Shown here: positions 8,722-16,809 of the stretch, one piece after another | How the letters are laid out: the number at the start of each line of letters is the position of its first letter | How positions within the stretch are numbered: the first letter of the stretch is position 1 | NCBI GenBank assembly: GCA_043820985.1 | Contig: JBDRDH010000206.1 | Span: 1 to 34,453, forward strand | Length of the DNA: 34,453 nucleotides | DNA from: JAAYXS01 sp043820985 | GTDB lineage: Bacteria; Planctomycetota; Phycisphaerae; UBA1845; Fen-1342 | Reading direction: 5' to 3' | The notes under the pieces: generated by a model | Seen by the model: only the letters and a program-made list of their open reading frames with translations | Told to the model about the DNA's origin: nothing | Database searches by the model: none | Program-made: the position numbers and the translations under genes

Positions 8722-9099
8722 ATGAAAGCGCTTACTTTCGCGCTGGCACTGATCGCCCTGGCCGCCGTCACGCCGGGGATGGCTGATATTTTCACCTGGA
8801 CGGACGGCGACTTCTATGACCACGAGTGGGACGACGTCGATAACTGGGCATCGATGACCTGCTTCGGGCCGAGCTGCTGGCCGCATACCACCGACGATGA
8901 CGCCGAGATCGACGGCACGGTGTACGCGCGGACCGTCGACCTCGTGGACGAAGAGATCGATAGCCTGTCAGTTGTGGGTACCGTGACCTTCGGCGGCGAC
9001 GACACCCCGACCCTCACGGTTAATTCGATCATAATCGCGGGCGGCACGTCCTCGGACACCGAGGTGACTATTTCGGACGCCACGATTGAGACGAACTGA
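8722..9099 (+). CDS. Small secreted protein, paralogue of the preceding gene
   Basis: 125 residues from the ATG at 8722, preceded by AAGGAG; the frame is open farther upstream but that part lacks a ribosome site. The signal peptide is MKALTFALALIALAAVTPGMA. The mature part is very acidic and begins W-T-D-G-D ... D-D-V-D-N-W ... W-P-H-T-T-D-D-D-A-E-I, matching the W/D...NW...P..D.A pattern of the upstream protein, then predicted beta-strands (DSLSVVGTVTFGG, LTVNSIIIAGG). It is less than half the length of the repaired paralogue, so it may be a shortened copy. Its stop is followed by strong hairpins. No known enzyme motif; likely a surface or matrix component by inference only. Confidence 0.75.
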   Translation: MKALTFALALIALAAVTPGMADIFTWTDGDFYDHEWDDVDNWASMTCFGPSCWPHTTDDDAEIDGTVYARTVDLVDEEIDSLSVVGTVTFGGDDTPTLTVNSIIIAGGTSSDTEVTISDATIETN

Positions 9100-9126
9100 C
9101 GCGCGGATTACACACAACCCACTGCG

Positions 9127-9163
9127 GGCCGCGCCGGGGTGGCAAACGCCGCCCGGCGCGGCC
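9127..9163. terminator. 12-bp perfect GC hairpin after the small secreted gene
   Basis: GGCCGCGCCGGG at 9127-9138 pairs perfectly with CCCGGCGCGGCC at 9152-9163 around a 13-base loop, 28 bases after the stop codon at 9099. It is a very stable RNA hairpin between convergent genes. No T-tract follows on either strand, so it may act as a 3' barrier or factor-assisted terminator, not a textbook intrinsic one. Confidence 0.5.
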
Positions 9164-9188
9164 GGCCCGATGAGCGGCTCATGCACAA

Positions 9189-9214
9189 GACCCGGCGCCG
9201 GGAAGCGCCGGGTC
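9189..9214. terminator. Second 10-bp perfect hairpin between convergent genes
   Basis: GACCCGGCGC (9189-9198) pairs perfectly with GCGCCGGGTC (9205-9214), loop CGGGAA. It stands 75 bases beyond the stop of the minus-strand giant gene and 90 beyond the plus-strand stop. With the hairpin at 9127 it makes a double hairpin separating convergent transcripts. No U-run is present. Confidence 0.5.
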
Positions 9215-9288
9215 CTCGTGTGCTGCCGTGACCGTGCCGTTCCCGCTGGTCGGGGGAAATAGCCGGAGTTTGGTCGCAAACTTCGCGA

Positions 9289-12200
9289 TCAACCGCCGCC
9301 GCCGACTAAGGCGATGAAGCCGTCGATGTCGTACGAGTTCGGATAGCCATCGCCGTTGATGTCGGCCAGCATGCGGTCGCAATCCGGGTATATGCTCTCG
9401 TAATCACAGGACGGGCTCAGGGCGCAGATGAATCCGTCGATGTCATAAGCGTTCACGTTACCGTCGCAGTTCATATCGCCGAGCCCCGGCTCGAACGCAT
9501 CAAGTACGACCGGGATGTCGCAGAAGTTGCCGCCGCAATCGGTCACGCGCACCGTGCCGGAGCCGTCGATCACCGGGCTGAGCAGCGCGACCGAGTAGCG
9601 CACGATGGTATCGCCGGGCATGAACGCGTCGGTTGAAAGCGTCAGGCCGGATGAGCCGGGCAACAGCTCGATCGTGCAGATGCCCAGATCGTGGGTCTCG
9701 CTGTCCTCGCTCCGACCGTCGTAACGCTCCGGGAAGGTGGCGGATTCAATCGTGACCGACCAGCTATCGATCGTGCCGGTATCGTTGGTCTTGTCGTCCA
9801 CAACCTTCAGGTTCCAGGCGCCGGCGGCTGGATTGCCGTCCAGACCCGCCAGCACCGGGCCGGCTTCCGGCTGATACGAACCGGTGAACGGCGCCTCGGT
9901 GGCTGAATCCGGGATCGGGGCGTCGGCTTCGTCATCCAGCACCGTATCGCGGAAATCGTTACCGTAGCTGCCGATGTCAGTGAACAGCGTGGTTTGCGGC
10001 GGGCTGATCAACGTCAGATCGATGTCGTCATCGTAACCGTGCGTGATGTTGAGTGTGATGTTCACGTCGCTGATGATGTCATCATCGGGCACTGTAATCG
10101 ACGAGACCACACCCTGCTCGTTGTAGTCCGGAATCGGCAGCGGGGCGTGCGTGCTGACGTAGCGCTTGGTGTGCCCGACGTAGCCGGTACAGACCGGCGG
10201 CAGGAGATCGATCTCCACCAAGGCGTACGAACGCCAGCCGCGGACATCGGTTACCCGTACGTAACCACGTCCATTCAGGAACGGATCGATCAGGCCCACA
10301 ACGAAGTCGACCGAGGCGGCCCCATTCGGCGGATCGGGATCCACCGACACGATCTCCAGGTTGTGTGAGAAGGGTGTCAATTCGACCGCCGCGATGCCGG
10401 TATCGTCTACCTGATTGTCAGTGGCCACGCCGTTGAACTTGAACGTCATCGGATCAACCTCGCCGCTGATTATTGGGGCGTGCGTATCCGTAATGGCAGG
10501 CGCCAACTCGATCGGTACTATGATCGTACCGCCATCACAGTCCGTGATTTCCAGCATGCCGTTACCCGGCTGGCTCGGATCAACCAACTCCACGCGATAA
10601 TCGACCACCCGATCACCCGGCGTGTATGAGGTCACCAGTATCAGATTGACGACACTGTCGGCCAGGCCAACGTTGCAGATGCCGCCGCCGGGAACCGGAT
10701 CCACCGCGCGGCCGACGTAGCGCTGTGGCCCGCTGGGATTCTTCAGGGTCAGTGCCCAACGGCGGAAGATGTTGTCCGAAGCGCTCATCATGCGCGTGTC
10801 GGCTACCAGCATCTCCCAATCGCCGGCCGAGTCCAGCCCGGCCAGTTTGAAGAGCAGGTTGTCGCGCTTATCGGTGGAGATACCATCGCCGAAGAATTCG
10901 CCGCGCCCGTCGGGCTGGTGCAAACCGAGCGTGACATCGGTACCCAGGGCGGGCTCTTCGTGGATATCGTCGGCCTGCGGCGCGTCGTCATCGAGCAATA
11001 CGTCGAAGCTGTTCTTGGTATTGCCCGACGAAGCCCGTTCCTCCATGCCGATGCGGTTCACCAGGGCGGCGAACTCGCCGCCGTGCGACAGGTTGACCGC
11101 CAGGCGGCCCTGGTTCTCCGCATCGACCATCAGAGCCACTTCAACCTCACCGATGGTGAATGAGTCCGGTACGTTGATTACCGAAACCACGCCGGCAAGA
11201 TCACTTTGCGGCACGACTTCCTGCACTTCCTGCTTGATGGTCAGCTCGGTCGTGATTTCACCAGTGTTCTGTGGCGGTGTGTTGGCGAACGGGCTCAAGG
11301 CTACCGCGACCACGCAGGTGTTCTCCTGCATGTCGGTCACGGTAACCGTTCCGGAGCCGTTTTGGGTCGGATCCCCAAGCGTGACCGTATACTCGACGAT
11401 CGGATCGCCGGGCAGGAAATCGGGCGGCAGGTTGAGCTGCGTGTTGACCGCATCGGTCAGCACGATGGACTGAATGCCGGCGTCGAAGCCGGTAGTGTCG
11501 CTGGCCGTGCCCGCATAGGTTTCCGGGCCACCAAAACCTGCGTTGATATCCAGTGACCAGCTTACCAGTGTGGCCCCAAAGCCTTCCGAGGAATCGTCGT
11601 CTATAACGTTAAGTCTCCAGGTGCCCTGGGCATCCTCGCCGATGAGTTGAGCCAGACCGGCGGGATCTTCCGGCAACCAGGTGCCGGTAAACGGCGCCGC
11701 GGAGCTCAGAATCGGGATCAGTTCATAGGCGTCGTCGTCAAAGGTCGCGTCAACCATGTCGATACCCAGGCTGCTCATGCGGTCGGTAACGAGTTCGACG
11801 CTGGTGCCGGTCGGGCTGACCAGGAAGATATCCAGATCGCCGGTGTCCAGGGCATCGATGCGCCCGACAGTGACATTGACATCGCTGATCAGGCCCGGCT
11901 CGGTGATCTCGATCTCGCCGTTGATCCCTGTCAGATCGTTATCCGTGACGTGAATTGGATCTTGCAGGCTAATCGGCGAGCGGTTCGAGAAGTTGTAGCC
12001 ATCGCAGATCGGATTATCGATATCGATGATCACGATGGTACATGCCGTGTTACCCTCGCAGTCAAAGACCCGCAGCTTGCCGATACCGCCTTCGAGCGGG
12101 TTGATCGGGGCGATCGTGAACGTGACTTCGCCGTCGCCGGGCGTGAAGTTGAGATTCTGGATTTCCAGGTTGGTGGAGTTGACCAACTCGACGTCACAGA

Positions 12201-14118
12201 TGCCGCTGTCGGCGCGAGTGTTGTCCGTAACGGTCACATCGATGACGTCATTGTCGTAATCGGGATAAAGCGCCAGGACCGGATCGGTATCCTCGGCCAA
12301 AGCCGGGGCGGCGTCGTTCAGGAAGACCGCCAATTCGTAGGTCCTCGTGGATCCAACCTGTGACGCGGCTCCTTGCAGCACTTCAACATAGTGCGTGCCG
12401 GTGGTGCGGGCGAAGAAGAAGCCGCCCTGGGCGGGGTAGTCCGGCGCGGATTGGATCGAATTTGAGTCGCTGATATCGCTGATCAGGATGTCGCCGGCCG
12501 GATCGTAGACAACCAGCTTGCCGGCAAAAGCATTGGGATCATCGGCAGGGGCCAACGATCCGTCCGCGTCGCGTTCGGGATCGCCGTCCAGCGCGACGAA
12601 TACGCGGTCACCGACAGTGGCCTCGAAGGCGTAAAAGTCGCTGTCGCCGTCGGTCGCGATCGCGCCGGCGTAGTAATGCTTACCGGTCAGGTCCGCGGCG
12701 GCGAAAAAGTCGTTCGGCTCGCATTCCACCAGGGGATTGCGCGTGGCTGGTTCCACGCCGACATGGAACCGATAGCGGTGCACGGTGCCGGTGACGCTTT
12801 GATCAGTCACGCGTAAATAGTGTGTTCCATCGGCGACCAAGCGCCCGCCCGCGATCACCGCTGAGGTTGTGCTGTAGAGGTAATGCAGATCGTTCAGCGG
12901 CGAGGAGTAGCCATCGCCGTCCTCGTCGTCGAACTCGATCAGCGTCACGCCGTCCGGACCGTAGAAACCCAGGTCCGTGTCCAGCGTGCTGTTGGCCGAA
13001 CCCCCGTTATTCACCCAGGCGTATACCCGGTCACCGGTCAGGCCTTCGACGGCGTACCAGTCCTCATCGAGCGGTCCCGCCAGTTGCCCACCATTGAGCG
13101 GCACGAACAACGGCGAGGCGGCGATCGGATCATCGTTGGGCTCGACTTCACTGATCTCGTATTCAAAGGCATCGTCGATGATCAGCACATAGCCGCCGGT
13201 GTTGACGGTCGTGCTGCCGTTATCGACATAGATGTAATATTCCAGCCCCGCGAACAAGGTCACGACGATGAGTTCGTGCTTGGCGCCACTGGTGCCCGAG
13301 GTGCTGTGATTCGAGGCTCCCAGACACCCGCCGGGGAAGACCGGCGGACACGAATCGTTGACATATAAAACGCCATCGAAGCCACTACTAACGAGCTCGA
13401 CGGCATAATCGCCATCCGCGGGGGCGGCGAAACGGTATACATGATCGATACCCGGCGCGGTGGTTGGAGGGGAGCCTGACACGGCACAGCGACCGGTACC
13501 CTGCACGAAGGCATAATCATTTACGGCACCATCGATATTGTTCACGGTGATGGCCGGCAGTGGAGCCGCCAGATCCACCACGTCGCCGCAGTTATCCGGC
13601 GCCGTGGCGGGCAGCACATCAACCACCAGCGTGAAGGGGAAGTTGTCGTACGTCGTGGCGTTATAATCAACACCAATGGTGTAGGTCTGGCTGGCGGCCA
13701 GGTTTACATCGAAATATACCGGGCGGGCGCTGCCGGGTGCATAGGCACCATCCAGGAAGAAACCGTCTGAGTCGTATACATAAATCGTGAAGCGGCGGTC
13801 GGACGAACGCAGCGGCGCCTTCTGCCAGGGATGCAAATGGATGCGGAACACGTCCGTAGTTGTTGGAGTGAAGCTGTAGAAAACGTCGGGACCGTCAACA
13901 TCATTCACCGGTGCCGGCAGGGTCGTCGTGGTGATGCTGTCATTGGCGAGCACGGTAGTGCCGTAGACCAGGATCGGCACACTGGGGCCAATCACCTCGG
14001 CATTGACCGGATCGTCATTAGGTGGAGCCGGTGGCATGGCCCACAGCCATGCGGGTACCAGGCCGAGTACGATCAATAGAACTACTGCTCTCCGAAATCT
14101 ATCTTGGTTGTGCGACAT
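9289..14118 (-). CDS. Giant secreted multidomain protein: PPC-like, P-domains, novel repeat, dockerin
   Basis: 1609 residues from the ATG at 14118, set by AGGAGG seven bases upstream; the frame runs on upstream to 14313 without a ribosome site. Residues 1-27 are a signal peptide. PPC-like (pre-peptidase C-terminal) modules start near 173, 324 (VEPNDDPIAAS) and 463 (CEPNDFFAAADL). Three proprotein-convertase P-domain-like modules lie at about 711-863, 966-1126 and 1318-1458, with the usual PISDVNVTV / DLDIFLVSP / GTWRLNVIDD pattern. Between them are five copies of a ~65-residue unit (GIC-x-VEL ... PGD ... GSGTVTVTDC-x-GN). Residues ~1546-1609 are a dockerin ending DIDGFIALVGGGG. There is no protease domain, although PPC and P-domains usually accompany one. 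It is probably a cell-surface or matrix adhesion scaffold. Confidence 0.9.
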   Translation of the reverse strand: MSHNQDRFRRAVVLLIVLGLVPAWLWAMPPAPPNDDPVNAEVIGPSVPILVYGTTVLANDSITTTTLPAPVNDVDGPDVFYSFTPTTTDVFRIHLHPWQKAPLRSSDRRFTIYVYDSDGFFLDGAYAPGSARPVYFDVNLAASQTYTIGVDYNATTYDNFPFTLVVDVLPATAPDNCGDVVDLAAPLPAITVNNIDGAVNDYAFVQGTGRCAVSGSPPTTAPGIDHVYRFAAPADGDYAVELVSSGFDGVLYVNDSCPPVFPGGCLGASNHSTSGTSGAKHELIVVTLFAGLEYYIYVDNGSTTVNTGGYVLIIDDAFEYEISEVEPNDDPIAASPLFVPLNGGQLAGPLDEDWYAVEGLTGDRVYAWVNNGGSANSTLDTDLGFYGPDGVTLIEFDDEDGDGYSSPLNDLHYLYSTTSAVIAGGRLVADGTHYLRVTDQSVTGTVHRYRFHVGVEPATRNPLVECEPNDFFAAADLTGKHYYAGAIATDGDSDFYAFEATVGDRVFVALDGDPERDADGSLAPADDPNAFAGKLVVYDPAGDILISDISDSNSIQSAPDYPAQGGFFFARTTGTHYVEVLQGAASQVGSTRTYELAVFLNDAAPALAEDTDPVLALYPDYDNDVIDVTVTDNTRADSGICDVELVNSTNLEIQNLNFTPGDGEVTFTIAPINPLEGGIGKLRVFDCEGNTACTIVIIDIDNPICDGYNFSNRSPISLQDPIHVTDNDLTGINGEIEITEPGLISDVNVTVGRIDALDTGDLDIFLVSPTGTSVELVTDRMSSLGIDMVDATFDDDAYELIPILSSAAPFTGTWLPEDPAGLAQLIGEDAQGTWRLNVIDDDSSEGFGATLVSWSLDINAGFGGPETYAGTASDTTGFDAGIQSIVLTDAVNTQLNLPPDFLPGDPIVEYTVTLGDPTQNGSGTVTVTDMQENTCVVAVALSPFANTPPQNTGEITTELTIKQEVQEVVPQSDLAGVVSVINVPDSFTIGEVEVALMVDAENQGRLAVNLSHGGEFAALVNRIGMEERASSGNTKNSFDVLLDDDAPQADDIHEEPALGTDVTLGLHQPDGRGEFFGDGISTDKRDNLLFKLAGLDSAGDWEMLVADTRMMSASDNIFRRWALTLKNPSGPQRYVGRAVDPVPGGGICNVGLADSVVNLILVTSYTPGDRVVDYRVELVDPSQPGNGMLEITDCDGGTIIVPIELAPAITDTHAPIISGEVDPMTFKFNGVATDNQVDDTGIAAVELTPFSHNLEIVSVDPDPPNGAASVDFVVGLIDPFLNGRGYVRVTDVRGWRSYALVEIDLLPPVCTGYVGHTKRYVSTHAPLPIPDYNEQGVVSSITVPDDDIISDVNITLNITHGYDDDIDLTLISPPQTTLFTDIGSYGNDFRDTVLDDEADAPIPDSATEAPFTGSYQPEAGPVLAGLDGNPAAGAWNLKVVDDKTNDTGTIDSWSVTIESATFPERYDGRSEDSETHDLGICTIELLPGSSGLTLSTDAFMPGDTIVRYSVALLSPVIDGSGTVRVTDCGGNFCDIPVVLDAFEPGLGDMNCDGNVNAYDIDGFICALSPSCDYESIYPDCDRMLADINGDGYPNSYDIDGFIALVGGGG

Positions 14119-14160
14119 TTCTTGCCTCCTGAAGTTACACCTGATACAATGCGTGGAGAG

Positions 14161-14185
14161 ATCCCGGAAGAACACTCTCCGGGAT
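14161..14185 (-). promoter_or_regulatory. 8-bp hairpin in the leader of the giant secreted gene
   Basis: ATCCCGGA (14161-14168) and TCCGGGAT (14178-14185) form a perfect 8-bp inverted repeat with a 9-base spacer, 43-67 bases before the start codon. It could be an mRNA leader hairpin or an operator for a dimeric regulator. There is no T-tract, so it is not a terminator. The role is speculative. Confidence 0.4.
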
Positions 14186-14345
14186 GATGGTTCGCGGTTT
14201 ATGGATACCCGTAGCGCACTGCCTTCCCCTCCAACTTCTCTGACTCCACTCCGGCTCCTGATCCCCAGCGCAACTAACAGCTTAACGAGTATTACCCCCG
14301 GGTAGCAAAACAATTCCCTGCCCCGATTGATTGAATTTCTTCTGG

Positions 14346-14413
14346 ATATAAAAACGCGGCGTGCGCGTTCCCAATCGCCACAGTTCAGGAGGGCTGGGCA
14401 CGCACATGCCGCG
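14346..14413 (-). terminator. Intrinsic terminator of the hydrogenase operon
   Basis: On the minus-strand transcript CGCGGCATGTGCG (14413-14401) pairs with CGCGCACGCCGCG (14367-14355): 12 of 13 positions pair, one of them G-U, with a 33-base loop, followed at once by UUUUUAU (14354-14348). It lies 20 bases after the receiver-gene stop codon. This marks the end of the hypA-to-receiver transcript and separates it from the giant secreted gene. Confidence 0.8.
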
Positions 14414-14432
14414 CTTCAGATGCGGGCGCTGG

Positions 14433-14810
14433 TTATGACTTCAACCGCGTCTTCAGGATCATCAGCAACGTCTCGTTGTCGATCGGCTTCTGGAAAACAC
14501 CGTCCAGGCCCAGTTCGGAGACGTCGGCGCTCAGGTTCAGGTTGTCGCCGACGGAACTGAGCATATATATGGGGGCGGTGTTGGCCAGGGCTTTGAGTTC
14601 CTTGACGAAGGCCGTGCCGGCATCCACCTCTTCCATCATCAGGTCGACGATCAGCAAGTCGGGGCGGTGCTTCTTGTAAACCCGGAGACCCTCCTCGGCG
14701 GTCCGCGCCCCGAGCATCACATATCCATTCTGCTCCAATACCATGCGCAGGGCGAACAGGATATCTTCATCGTCATCCACACAGAGAATTACGTGTTTGC
14801 CTTCTTGCAT
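14433..14810 (-). CDS. Stand-alone response-regulator receiver domain protein
   Basis: 125 residues, a single CheY-like receiver domain with no output domain. Key residues are present: acidic pocket Asp12-Asp14 (CVDDDE), phospho-acceptor Asp56 (LLIVDLMM), the switch Ser85/Ser86 (MLSSVGD) and Lys108 (VFQKPID). Its start overlaps the 3' end of hoxW by 22 bases, and GGAG lies seven bases before the ATG inside hoxW, so translation is probably coupled to the hydrogenase genes. It is the last gene before the terminator. No histidine kinase is nearby. In the classical hoxFUYHWI operon of Ralstonia the matching position holds hoxI, a cyclic-nucleotide-binding-type gene; here a receiver stands instead. 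It may pass a signal about H2 or redox state, or control the enzyme by protein contact; this is inference. Confidence 0.9.
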   Translation of the reverse strand: MQEGKHVILCVDDDEDILFALRMVLEQNGYVMLGARTAEEGLRVYKKHRPDLLIVDLMMEEVDAGTAFVKELKALANTAPIYMLSSVGDNLNLSADVSELGLDGVFQKPIDNETLLMILKTRLKS

Positions 14811-15334
14811 TTCCTGTCTCCATTGGAGCCGGCGTGGCCATTGGCATGTGCGGTGTCGGGTCCGGATCCAACTTCAGAGAATGTACCTTTCCGCAAGGCC
14901 TGCACCAGATACTCAACCGCGGCCGTCAAATTGAACTTTGCTTGCTCTGACAGCCGCTCACCGAATTCATTGAAAGAATATCCGCGGAGGCCCAGCGCGT
15001 AGCCCTGGGCATCCGCTCCAAACAGCTTTTTGACCAGCGCCATCAGCTCCGCGGGTTCCACACTGTGCGTACTGAAGCCCATCTCGCCGCTGGGTTGTAC
15101 ACGTTGCAGGAAGAAGGGCGCGCTGCCGCTCACGGCGGCATCGGCGAAGATCACGATGTCATGTTTGGCGATGGCCGCCGCGTCTTCCACGGTTAACTGG
15201 TAGTTGCACTCGACCCGTACGCCGGGCAGTGCCAGCTTTTCGATGGCCGTCGCGAGTGCGGGGCCCAGACCGTCATCCAGACGGCCGGGATTGCCGTAGC
15301 CGATTACCAGCATTCGCGGGACCTGAACCGTCAT
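14789..15334 (-). CDS. hoxW: Hydrogenase maturation endopeptidase HoxW
   Basis: 181 residues of the HybD/HyaD/HoxW (M52) family, which removes the C-terminal tail of the large subunit once nickel is in place. The nickel-sensing ligands are visible: Asp21 in GYGNPGRLDDGLG (the position of Glu16 in HybD), Asp65 in IVIFADAAV and His90 in STHSVEP. The C-terminal ~25 residues are a polar, Gly/Asn/His-rich tail beyond the usual fold. The gene starts three bases after the hoxH stop codon with AGGA upstream, and overlaps the receiver gene at its end. Its substrate is almost certainly the adjacent HoxH, whose 25-residue tail follows the final ligand motif. Confidence 0.92.
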   Translation of the reverse strand: MTVQVPRMLVIGYGNPGRLDDGLGPALATAIEKLALPGVRVECNYQLTVEDAAAIAKHDIVIFADAAVSGSAPFFLQRVQPSGEMGFSTHSVEPAELMALVKKLFGADAQGYALGLRGYSFNEFGERLSEQAKFNLTAAVEYLVQALRKGTFSEVGSGPDTAHANGHAGSNGDRKCKKANT

Positions 15335-15337
15335 GCG

Positions 15338-16780
15338 TTAATTCCTGGAGCGTGTATCCAGCAAGTTACCTTCGTGATCGCGCAACTCGACGACCAGCGG
15401 CATCTGTCCCATGGCGTGCGTGGCACATGAGAGGCAGGGGTCATAGGCCCGGATCGCCACTTCAACGTGGTTGAGCAGTCCTTCGTCGATCTCGGTGCCC
15501 GACAGATAGTCCTGGCAGACCCGCCGCACGGCCCGGTTCATCGGCTCGTTGTTGTGGGTCGTCGAGACGATCAGGTTGGCCATCGTGACCTGGTCGTCTT
15601 TGTTGACGCGGTAGTGGTGGAACAGTGTGCCGCGCGGCGCTTCGAGCAGGCCGACGCACTCCTCGCGACGCTGGCCGGTGACTACCAAATCCGGGCCTTG
15701 CAGATCCTGGTCGTGCAGCAATTCCTTGATTTTCTCGATAGCGTGCAGCAACTCGATCATGCGCGCCCAGTGATAGGCCATGGTGATGTTGTTGGGCTTG
15801 TTATTGGTGACCGCCATGAATTCCCGCCGGGCGGCTTCGGCCTCCGGCGTGTCGATGAAGTCACAGACGTTGACGCGCGCCAGGGGCCCGACGCGATACC
15901 AGCCGTTCTCGGGACCCAGGGACTTGATGAAGGGGAACTTCATGTAAGACCAGGGCCGCACTTCCTCGGCGATATAGTCAAGGTAGTTCTGATAATCGAC
16001 ATGGTCGAAGATCTTGTTGCCGTCCTGGTCGATCGCGCGCAGCCCGCCGTGGTAGAGGTCCATGGCGCCATCAGCACGCACGAAGCCGAGATGGTTTGAG
16101 TCGAAGGAGCCGAAGGGGGCCAGCTTTTCGAGGTTCTGGGTGGTGTAATCCTTGGCGATCTGGAGCGCGCCGTGCGACCATTCCACCATCTGGTCGAGGT
16201 CCTTGAGCAACTCGTCACGCTCGGCGATCGAGAGGTTCTTGTTGATGCCGCCGGGGATGGCCCCGGTGCCGTGAATCTTTTTGCCGGCGGTGCGTAAGAT
16301 GACTTCCTGGCCGTACTTACGCATCATGACGCCCTGTACCGCCAGCTCGGGATATTTGGCGGCCACGCCGATGACGTTGCGAATCGCCGGATCGGCGTCA
16401 AAGCCGAACAGCAGGTCCGGGCTGCACAGATGGAAAAAGTGCAGGGCGTGCGACTGAAAAGTCTGTCCGTAGTGCATCAGGCGGCGCATCTTCTCGGCGG
16501 TGGGCGTCAGTTTTTCACCACCGACGATCTGGTCCATGGCCTTGGCCGCCGCCAGATGGTGACTGACGGGGCAAATGCCGCACAGCCGCTGCACCAGGAC
16601 GGGTACCTCCCAGAAAGGGCGGCCCTGGATGAAGCGTTCAAAACCGCGGAACTCGACGATATGCAGCCGGGCCTGTTTTACCTGTTTTTGCTCATCGAGC
16701 AGAATCGTGACCTTGCCGTGCCCCTCGACGCGGGTGACCGGCTCAATGACCACGCGCTTCAAGCCGTTTGCAGTAACCAT
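15338..16780 (-). CDS. hoxH: NAD-reducing [NiFe] hydrogenase large subunit HoxH
   Basis: 480 residues from the ATG at 16780 (GGAG about 9 bases upstream; a TTG start at 16795 is possible but would bury that site). HoxH holds the Ni-Fe(CN)2CO centre that splits or makes H2. Both ligand pairs are intact: Cys67-x2-Cys70 in RLCGICPVSHH and Cys449-x2-Cys452 in DPCLSCATH. The N-terminal RVEGHGKV motif is present. After His455 comes a 25-residue tail, the part cut by HoxW. The pattern and gene company fit group 3d, the bidirectional soluble NAD(H)-linked type. It lies 29 bases after hoxY and 3 bases before hoxW. Cytoplasmic: there is no Tat signal in the partner small subunit. Confidence 0.97.
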   Translation of the reverse strand: MVTANGLKRVVIEPVTRVEGHGKVTILLDEQKQVKQARLHIVEFRGFERFIQGRPFWEVPVLVQRLCGICPVSHHLAAAKAMDQIVGGEKLTPTAEKMRRLMHYGQTFQSHALHFFHLCSPDLLFGFDADPAIRNVIGVAAKYPELAVQGVMMRKYGQEVILRTAGKKIHGTGAIPGGINKNLSIAERDELLKDLDQMVEWSHGALQIAKDYTTQNLEKLAPFGSFDSNHLGFVRADGAMDLYHGGLRAIDQDGNKIFDHVDYQNYLDYIAEEVRPWSYMKFPFIKSLGPENGWYRVGPLARVNVCDFIDTPEAEAARREFMAVTNNKPNNITMAYHWARMIELLHAIEKIKELLHDQDLQGPDLVVTGQRREECVGLLEAPRGTLFHHYRVNKDDQVTMANLIVSTTHNNEPMNRAVRRVCQDYLSGTEIDEGLLNHVEVAIRAYDPCLSCATHAMGQMPLVVELRDHEGNLLDTRSRN

Positions 16781-16809
16781 AAAGATAATCTCCAACCTCG
16801 CGGGGCGCT

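Larger units (their letters stand above)
14119..14432. other. Intergenic region between hydrogenase operon end and giant secreted gene
   Basis: 314 bases, both neighbours on the minus strand. The part next to the receiver gene holds the operon terminator (14346-14413). The rest should contain the promoter and leader of the giant gene, including the hairpin at 14161-14185. The stretch 14205-14300 is pyrimidine-rich on the plus strand (purine-rich in the transcript). No additional gene was seen. Confidence 0.5.

Noticed and set aside
11647..12363. 238-residue plus-strand frame opposite the giant secreted gene
   Set aside because: An antisense shadow of Asp/Gly-rich coding DNA; no signal or domain.
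15467..16099. 210-residue plus-strand frame opposite hoxH
   Set aside because: The hoxH reading is certain; this is a shadow with no homology signal.
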